Of a stretch of DNA of 64,000 bases, positions 1-9,700 are shown piece after piece. This stretch comes from Chrysomallon squamiferum (lineage: Eukaryota > Mollusca > Gastropoda > Neomphalida > Peltospiridae). Every line of letters starts with the position of its first letter. Within the stretch, counting starts at the first letter, position 1. Under the pieces are notes generated by a model. The model saw nothing but the letters and a program-made list of their open reading frames with translations. It did not search any database and had not been told where the DNA came from. The stretch spans positions 22,973,476 to 23,037,475 of the forward strand of contig CM022672.1 in NCBI GenBank assembly GCA_012295275.1, in the 5' to 3' direction. The position numbers and the translations under genes are program-made.

Positions 1-91
1 TCACCTGATGATAAAAGCATTTTGAAAGTGAAACTATTACCAAAACCTTATAAATTTAATCCTTCCCAGAAAATATTCATTTTGTTTTCAG

Positions 92-135
92 AAACCGAAG
101 GAAACAGGTGCCTGATGTTAGAAGACTGTTTTCAA
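92..135 (+). other. Possible 5' non-coding exon of the RLR
   Basis: A 44-nt stretch lies between a strong acceptor (TTTTGTTTTCAG) and a strong donor (CAA|GTAAGT). Spliced to 1549 it has stops in the RLR frame, so it would be untranslated and would support the ATG at 1553. It contains an ATG that opens a 10-codon upstream frame. It could also belong to another transcript that begins before the window. Confidence 0.4.
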
Positions 136-156
136 GTAAGTTTAAATAATATACAT

Positions 157-196
<40 letters not shown>

Positions 197-1548
197 TAAG
201 ATTGTTTCAGTTAGATATTTTATATTAAATAAAAGTATATAAACTTGATCAATGAATTTTACGTGAAAATGTAGTTTTCCGTTGTCATGCAGTTAAATCA
301 AGTCTTCCATAAACGAGATTATATACTTCAGATTGTGAATATTTAATTAAATTAACGATTGTACAGTTTTACATTTTATTTCAATTTTATTTCATTATTA
401 TGTTAATAGATTTAGTTGCTCAAGTGGTATTGTAAATGAAAAAATAGACAACAACAACAACAACCATAATAATAAATAAATAAAGAAATAAACTATTATA
501 AAGAAATGGAAAAAAAAAAAAAAAAAAAAAAAAAAGATCAAAACCGACAAAAACAAAACAAAACGAAACAAGCCAACTGATCAGTATTAACTGAAATGAA
601 TTCATATTTTGTATTTTAATATCATTACTTGACAGGATCTCAGCAGGTTTTTTTTTTTTTTTTAAATTATTGTATTTAGTAACAAGATTCAGACATAACA
701 AAAATGCAGGCCAGACTGAGGTGCTTACGTCACCGAGAGGTTTATGCCGTGGAGAGTCGGCACACCTTTTAACTAATATATTTGTAGGGAAAACCCAAAC
801 GGTGGCCATCAAGTGGAGTTGGATATGGAACCTGTTTGGCTGAATAGTTATATAAATTACTTAATACTGTTCATGGTTGGGATCGTTAGTGTGCAAAACT
901 TCTAATGAAATGATTTTATACTTAGGAAAATCCTATAAGTTGCATTAGTATATAATATGTGAAATAAATTATTTCACATTATAGTTATTTAGGAGGTCAC
1001 TATTTGCAATTACGTTGTTCTATCACTTAATGACGAAAAAAAAAAAAAAAAGAATAGAATAGAATATATAAATCTACAAATAACATAAAAAACAGCAACA
1101 ACATAAAATCAAAGTTGCTGTTGTGTTATTGGCATCAAATAACGTAGTCCTTAATAACTGAGTGAAATCAAAAACATCTCACTAACTCTTAGAATTCATT
1201 TGCATTAGTAATTACAAAGTTTAGCAATGGGACCTGTAGAGTTAGGTCATAAAGTCTATAATTAATTTATTTAGATGATTGCTTTTAATCTAATGTATGG
1301 GATTTAGTTTCAGGATCGTGTCTCATTAGAGCTTTTACAAGAAGAAGAAGAAAAGAAAAGAAAAAAATGCATTGCTTTTATATAATGACCTGTATCACAT
1401 TTCTGGGTTGGATATTTTTAGAATAGATTATTTCTTTTAAAGTTCTTGATTATAATATTACAAAGTTCCAGATTATGATATTTTAAAGTTCAAAATTACA
1501 ATATTTTATAATATTCAAAGTTAAAATTGTTGATGCTAATCATTTCAG
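136..1548 (+). other. Upstream region or 5' intron of the RLR
   Basis: No coding exon seen. It holds an (AAT)n tract at 158-192, poly-A runs near 510-535 and 1036-1051, and a partial copy of the exon 1 start at about 1306-1350. No TATA-type promoter can be assigned with confidence. Confidence 0.5.
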
Positions 1549-1552
1549 GATC

Positions 1553-1688
1553 ATGTCTGAGCAGAGTTTTGTGAAGAAGGAGTACACAGAAGAACAAAAT
1601 CAAGCATGGACCATTGAAAGTATGCAGCCTCTCTTTGAAAGTTACATTAGGCCACAGGATCTACTTCCTCACATGCCATCACTTGATG
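1553..1688 (+). CDS. RLR exon 1, start codon and first half of CARD1
   Basis: Codes residues 1-45, starting MSEQSF. The exon probably begins at 1549 after TTTCAG, leaving only GATC before the ATG. It ends at GATG|GTGAGT in phase 1. The ATG was chosen because it opens the reading frame straight after the acceptor and gives a CARD helix pattern of normal length. Confidence 0.85.
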
Positions 1689-3282
1689 GTGAGTTATGAA
1701 ATAATTTTGTTGTCAACAATGTGTTGTTTGGTAATACTGAATTTTGTTTTTAATTTTTTTTACCAGTGGTCCATTAGTAAGATTACTTATACTGAATCAA
1801 TCAGTAACATTATTAAGAATATTTTATTCTGAAATTATGGAAATAAGATTTCAAAAAAACATTAAAAAAAAAATATATATAGTTTATACTAGTATTTTGG
1901 ATAAGAAAAATATTTTGAAGTCATGATAAAAATATTTTTCCATCCAAATAATCTGTTGTGAAGAATGCATATCAGAGATACACCTTTTGACAAATTGCAA
2001 AGGAGTTCTAAATGGATGTATCTGATATTAAAATATATAACAGTGTCTGACTTAATTTGGATAAACTTCTAAACCAGTGTTTGGAATTTAGCTTATTTTA
2101 AAGTCAAAATCTATAAATATATATGCTTGAATTATGAATAGTAACAGTGATTTTTTTTTTTTTGTCAGCTGTTTTTAAGGAAACTATAACATATTTAGCA
2201 GAGCATGGTTCGAGAAAGGATGCAGTGAGTGAGATGATTCGTGAAGTTTTAAAGTCTGATTTTGTTAGAAGAGAATTTATTGCAGCTTTACGAAAAGAAG
2301 GTAAATAAACCTTATTGCAATTCTATCTAATTAGATGTAACAGAGGCCACGATATGTGCTTTTCTATATATGGGAATTTAACCAGATTAAGAATTTTTTT
2401 TTTTTGAATTTCAGTACTATGTCACCAGAGTTGTCACTGATGCAAACAAATTTAATCGCATAACTGGTAGAAGTGTTGCTAATGTTCTTCTTTGATCATG
2501 TTTGCTTTTGAAGAGATTGTAATCACAATCTTACTAACTTCTGACTAGTCTGTATTAGTTTGATCACTTACCAACAGCACAACCAGTCTAAAATCAAAAC
2601 GTTAACTAATAACTAATATACAATTTGTTTTCATTTAAAGAAAACATCATCCAACATACATGGGACGCAGTTCAGCTTTTTAACTTGCAGTTAAATTATT
2701 TTAATTATAGAAATGGACTCAAGCTTTGGGCACAAAACCTTATAAAGGATAGGACTAGTGAATATTTGTTTTTCAAAAATAACTTTGAAAACAACAACCC
2801 ATAAAAACAAGACAAAAACAGTTCTAAATGTCATTAATGTTTCCAACTATTGACATATAAATATTCATTCATTTAAAACTATTTTTATTTCAATAGGCTG
2901 CAAACGCTTTTTGGATATTATCGATGATAAAGCACCATCTTCAGGTCAAGTTATCAATGAGGCATATGAGGTGATACTGAAGTATCTTGAAGGAGACCTT
3001 CAGTACAAAATTGTTCCTTCTCAGATAATCGTTTATATGAGAGATTACTTATCAGATTCAGAATACCAGATGGTTCTTGCAAGAGAAGAACGAGAAGGAC
3101 CAATTGTTAGCTTCAGAATGTTTTTTGTATTTATTCAGAGGAAGCAAAGTGACTGGCCACTGGCATTTTTAAAAGCTCTTTACAAACACAATGAACGCAG
3201 TGGTCCCATGATTATAGAAAAATTGGGAGATGAAGTCCTCAGAGGTAAGCTATTATGATTTTTTAATGTATGATGAAAACAG

Positions 3283-3313
<31 letters not shown>

Positions 3314-3676
3314 AATAATAATATAACAATAATTATAATATTTAAACAAATATTAAAGAGGTATATTCTAATTGTAAATAACTGTTAGAATTCTTGACAA
3401 ATTATACACAATTTTTTCTCACAGTTAAATTATATAAGATTTTAAAAATTAACAAAATAATTTTTGACTCCAGACTGTTAAGTAATTTATGATATTCAAG
3501 TTGAAAATAAAAAATTAAACAAAATTAAGATTTTTAAGTTACATATTTTGACATTTATTTTATCTTTATCTTACAGAACGTTTAGGATTGAATGAATGTG
3601 AAAATGAAGGTATTTATTAATATTAAAATGTTGGTTATATCAAATAATAAGAAGCTTAGAAACTGCTCTATTTTCA

Positions 3677-3769
<93 letters not shown>

Positions 3770-6700
3770 TGTGTGTGTGTGTGTGTTAAAAGCTAGGATG
3801 TCAGAACATTCATATAATAGATTCTTTGTTACTAAATATATAAAATATTCTTTCTGGAAAATAATGGTGAATGTTTGTGGTATATAATAATAATGTTTTT
3901 ACCTTCTAGATGTTCCTGAATCTTTGCCACAAGACAGTGAACTTCCTTCTAGTGATGATCAGAGGAACATGCAGCCATCAGACAATGACCAGACAGACGT
4001 GAAAGGTCAGTAAATGAACTGTTTTTGAAAATTTTTGTCATGGTGCTATTACTAGGGATCTTCTTTAGGCAGGAAAACCACTCACTGCAGCCTATGATGA
4101 GTTTAGTATGAGGCATTGTTAAAGCCAAAAATAAGGACTTCACAGATGAATGATCCTGCATATAATTATTAAATTTACAACCATAATTTTTATTTAAGTA
4201 AAGGAAACACTTAACCATAACTGTAATATAATAAATAAAGTTACACAGGTTATCAGAATTATTGACTTGGCAATATTATTAAGATTTATGACAATGCTTT
4301 ACATTGGCTGTCTGAATTAAGATCAGTTATATGTGTGTTACAGAAGTCGTCCGCAGTGATGAACGTTGTGCACAAAGAATAGTTGGAAACATGGAGATTG
4401 TTGAAGAAGGAAACATCAGTTCAGATGTGGATTTTTCAGATGATGAGAAATACGATACCGAAGGTTCTTATCTTTATAAAAATATTAATATATTACAAAA
4501 TAAAAGCAATCTCCGTTTTTTAATGCTGTTCCATTCTTGTTTAAAAAAAAAAAAGAAGATTATTTCCAGTTGAAAATCATTGCAAACATTTTTGCAAAGC
4601 AAGAATACTACAGGCAAGAAATGTAAGTTGACATATTCTGTTAAAGACCCTTGCTATTCCAATGAAATGATTTTTGAATATGTTGTTCATACAGCATTCA
4701 AATTATATAATGGATTTTCAGTTCACTTTTAGAAATAATTTTATTCTGATTATCTTTTGCTGTGTTTATTATTATTTGTAACAATAGAGAGTGGTGAAAA
4801 AAATTAAAAACACTACCACAAATGAATATTTTTTTAACTGAGAGTAAATATTCCTTTAAATTTGAATCTTCGGCTATTAATTTTTTTTTTTTTAAAGTCT
4901 GTTATTATCATAATAATTATATTGTATTTACTACACCTTAATTACAGATGATAGCATATAATACTGAGTACAGGAATCTGTAATCAAAGCCATTGTTGTA
5001 TATTATCAACAGAGCCTTATCTGAAATGAACTGTTCATGATGGAAAATGTTTAAGGATTATTTTTTAAGAAAATAAAAACGTAGTGTGTTTGATTTTCAA
5101 TCAGATAAAGAAAAATCTGAGTATGAAGAACTCGGAGTTGAAGAACTTCAGATGAGGAGGTATCAGTTGGAACTTGCAGATAAAGCTATTGAGGGCCAGA
5201 ACACAATCATTTGTGCCCCGACAGGTTCTGGAAAAACCAGAGTGGCTGTCTACATTATCAAGCACCACCTAGAAAACAGACCAGCAGGTACTATCTTTTA
5301 TCTGATAAAACTCTGACCAAAAGAGTTACAACTAAGTTGGCCTATTCTGTTAAAGTCTCTTGCTAGTCCAGTGAAATTATTTTTGAATATGCTGTTTCTA
5401 CATTATTCAAATTTTGTAATGGAGTTTCAGATACAGAGTTCATTTTTAGAAATAATTTTATTTTGATTATCTTTTTCTGATTTCACTAAAAATAGTTACT
5501 TCATTACTTTCAGAATAATGTCAAATATTGTGAAATAATGACTTGGAGATTTTTAAAATGTTTTATTTTTAATTTATTGATCACAAAGATTTTTATTATT
5601 ATTTTTTTTTTTTACATATTTTATGTGTATAATATGAGGAATGTAACTCAGTTTAGAATGTCAAATTATTTATGTTGTGTAGCACTGCAGAAAAGATGGT
5701 CTTAGAATTTAGAAATAAGATACAATTATTTGAAGAAAAACTTGGAGACCACTGACTCACAAACAGTTCATCAATCTGTCCTTATAACTTACTTTATCAG
5801 TTTGTTTTTTTTCTTTTAAATTATTGTTATTATTATTTTAAAATTTGTTTTGTTGTTGTTATTATTACAGATAAAAGGAAAGTTATCTTTTTGGCAAAAA
5901 CTGTTCCGCTTGTAACACAGCAGCACAGAGCATTTGAAAGACACCTTTCTGATAAGTACAAGGTAGATATATATTTTTATCACTGATAATGTGATAACAA
6001 ATATAAGTGTTGTATTTGCAATGTGAAGACAGCATTTTAATAAAAACAAAATATGATTAACTGTAAAACTTCAGTTTTTCCTTTATGTGTTAAACGTGTT
6101 TAATAAAGCATCTGGCTAAAGCAAGAAATAGCCAGATAAGAGAACCAAGAAGAATTGGTTGTTGTTTTATTATCAGATTGATAGGAAAACAGCAGTTCAC
6201 ACTGACCTGATGTTATTTATCTTTTGCTAGTGAAATATAACAAGTACTTAAATTAAGGTATTATAGAAATTATGTAAGGAAATTTTTGTATGAAAACTAA
6301 CAAAGAAGAACAGCATCCTAATTCATAAAAGTTTTCTGAACTAGTTCTTTGCTGGATGGTGGTATGGTTCATGTCCTACAGAGTATTAGTAGTAAATATT
6401 TGTATCTAGCTTTAGCACATGTAAAGACTGGAATATAGCAACCAACTTAATGTTTCCATGTGACAGTTTGAACAGTAACTAAAACTTGAGAGTAGTTTAG
6501 TGACGAATTAGGTTCAGTAAAGTTTAAGATATCTGGTATATTACACTGATAAAGGGTTTTTTTATTGTAATTTTAAAAATAGTTTGTTTTTCATTCCAGA
6601 TCATGGCAATGACAGGGGAAAGTGAAGAGAGTGCCCATCTTCATAATCTGATGGGGCACTATGACATCATTGTGATAACACCACAGATTCTGGAGAACCA

Positions 6701-9700
6701 CTTGAAGTTGGGGAAAATCAAGTCACTCTCTGAATTCAGTCTAATGGTATTTGATGAATGTCATCACACTCGAAAAGGTGAACCCTACAACAGACTCATG
6801 TACAGATACATCAAGGCAAAACTCAGAGAAAAACAACGACAGTTACCACAGGTTAGTTCTCAACAGTTTAGTAAATGTCGAGCCATGTTTGCTGATAATT
6901 ACATCACAAACTGTAACATAAACAGGGTGATGTGGTGTTAGTGAAAATAATAAGCAGACATCCTTTTAGAAATAGTATTAACATAAACGTAACTTTTCTT
7001 TTCAGTACAGATTTGACAGATTGATCTGTTATTGGTTGTGTAAACTGTTACTGACAATTAGTACAAAATGAAACATCCTCTATTTAATTAATACTCATAC
7101 AAAATCTAGTCTTATATTTATTGTCTACTCTGTCGCAGCGCTCACATTCAGTTGGTATGGAGGTAAATATTATTATTACCATTAGGCATGTGAGAGATGT
7201 GTGGAAAAATAGATAGCTGAACTTTTGATATTACCAGTTTACCATTATGAACTGGAGTAATCTTCATGATTTTTGTTGAAAACAGTACAAACAGTAATAT
7301 GTACTTGAAATAATCAGTTGTTTTTATTTAGAATGACTGCTTCAAATGATTTAATCTTCATCCTGAGAAACAGTCTGTAAAACTGAAAAGTAATACAGAT
7401 TTTATTATTTTTGCAGATAATTGGATTGACTGCATCCCTTGGTGTGGAAAAAGCTTCAACTGAGCAAGAAGCTAAGAAGAGTATTTTGGGATTGTGTGCG
7501 AACATGGATGCAGACTATATATCCACTGTTGAGATAAACAAAGATGAACTTACGAAAATGGTTCCCGTTCCAGAAGAAAGTAAGATTTTATTTATTTAAA
7601 ACAAAAATTTTCCAGTATTTTTCTAATATGTAAATGCCTGAAAACAAGAATGTAATAAGATGTTTAAACAATTTTTTAATTTTTTTAAATTAAATCAGTA
7701 TGTTTTTTTAATATCAAAAATCTGAACAAAATGTATCATTTAAAACTTAAAATGGTTTAAAGTTTGAAATCTAATGTTACAAAAACATAATTTTGGGATT
7801 CTGTGCAAATATTTACGTACAGAAAATTTCACAGTTAATTTAAAACATTAATGACACATAATTTTAATATGAAAAATGTGATTTCTTTAATTGATTACAA
7901 TTAATGATCATCATTATTATTTAATGGGTGGAGGTTTGTGTTACTGGTTTAAGGTGGAATGAACCATCATGATTTTAGTTTGTATTTTTATTGAATATTA
8001 TTTCTGATGGTTGCAAATAAAGTTCAAAACAAGTACTGAATACCAACTGCCTTGATATTACAGAAGCTGTGCCGCTGCTTGAAAAACGGAATGATCCTGG
8101 AAGAAAGGCAATGGAAGATATTATGAGGAAAATCGAGGAAATGCTAATTGATGTTTCTGGTAATCACTGAAAACAAAACTGCATGTGTGTGTGTGTGTGT
8201 CTCTGTGAAGAGTTCAGAGACAAAACCAGAAATCTTTTTTTTTTTTTTTTTTTTACTCTTATAGCATGTTATATAAATTATTCTCAAGAAGATAATAAAT
8301 AAACAAACATGAGTTTACATTATTCTGCAACAACCATCTGGGTTCATGTAAAATCTGCACACAGAAGTGTAACAAGACAAAAATTAATGTAAAATCAACA
8401 GAAATTTCAGTGTAATATACATCTGTTAATTATCAAACACAGTAATTAGAATGAAAAAGGGTCATAGACTTCATTGGGTCGCAAACAGTTTCTTTTGGCA
8501 ACAAAGGACATAGTGAAATTACAATACACACGTAGCATATTTTTTTTTTTTTTTTTTTTTTTTTTGAGACTTGCATGATCCAGTAATTGACAAACTCTTG
8601 ATGTCCAGACCAAATGACAGGAATTGTCAAGCCTATGGTCAGTGGGCTGTCCAGCTGAAAAAAGCAGCTAGACTTGCAGAAACAGAAGGCAGATACAGCG
8701 ATGAGGATCCTAACCCTGAAAAAGCAAAACAGGCTCGGATAATGATTGGTCTTGCAGAGCATTTAATTGTAAGTAATTATTAATCTTCAACTTATTCAAA
8801 ATCACATTCTAATGGTATGGTATATGTGTGTTTGTTTTTTTAATAATTTGTTTTTATTTTATCAAACCTTCACTCTTTTACAAAGGAATATATATTTTTT
8901 GTCTGGTCCAACATAAAGGGATTTAATTTAAAATAAAAGAAAAGAAAATCACAATGTTAATAAAATAGCACAAATCAAGAATTCTATGAACAGATGAAAT
9001 ATTCATTATGTATTCTGTAGGATATGGCATTTTGTTTCATATCCTATTCACTTTTGTAACATGTGTATTGTGAAGAATAAACTAATATACATATATATTT
9101 TACATAGTATTAAAACAACTCAGAAAGGTCTAATCTACTTGTGTCAGTTGGCAAATGCTATGATTCTTAACTTTAAGTTATTTTACTTAATAATGTGTTA
9201 TAACAGATTGTTGCAAAATATATCTTGAACAAACTCCATGGGTTTTGTATTACAGATTTACAATGAAGCTCTGGACATTCATGATATAGTTCACATTCGA
9301 GATGTGTTGGCTTATTTGTCAAAGAAATTTCACAGCTGTAAGGACTATATTCATTTGTCCCAGGAAAATGAAATTTTGCAAATGTTCTCAGGTAAAATTA
9401 CTTCATAAAGCAAACAATATTTACAGTTGGCTTTTATTAACCAGTACCTTTGCAGTGTTATATTCAGAATCAAAACATAACATTTCAGAGTTTGATAATT
9501 AAGATAATTGCTGCTTTAAAAATACTTACCATAACAAATTCTATTTCAGATTTGAGAAAAAAACTGATGAAATTGCAGCAGCACGAAGGAAACAAGAATC
9601 CAAATTTGAGTCTCTTGGCAGATACTTTGACATCATTGCTTGTAGGGAAAGATGATGATGCCAGAGGAATTATTTTTGTTCGGACTCGTGCTACATGCAA

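Noticed and set aside
3592-3789. Plus-strand frame of Arg-Glu repeats
   Set aside because: Translation of the (GA)n microsatellite in RLR intron 4.
5085-5104. Earlier start of RLR exon 7 after GTAG at 5081-5084
   Set aside because: It would put the exon out of phase with exon 6; the CAATCAG acceptor at 5104 keeps the frame.
8433-8762. Minus-strand 109-codon frame
   Set aside because: Antisense shadow of RLR exon 12.
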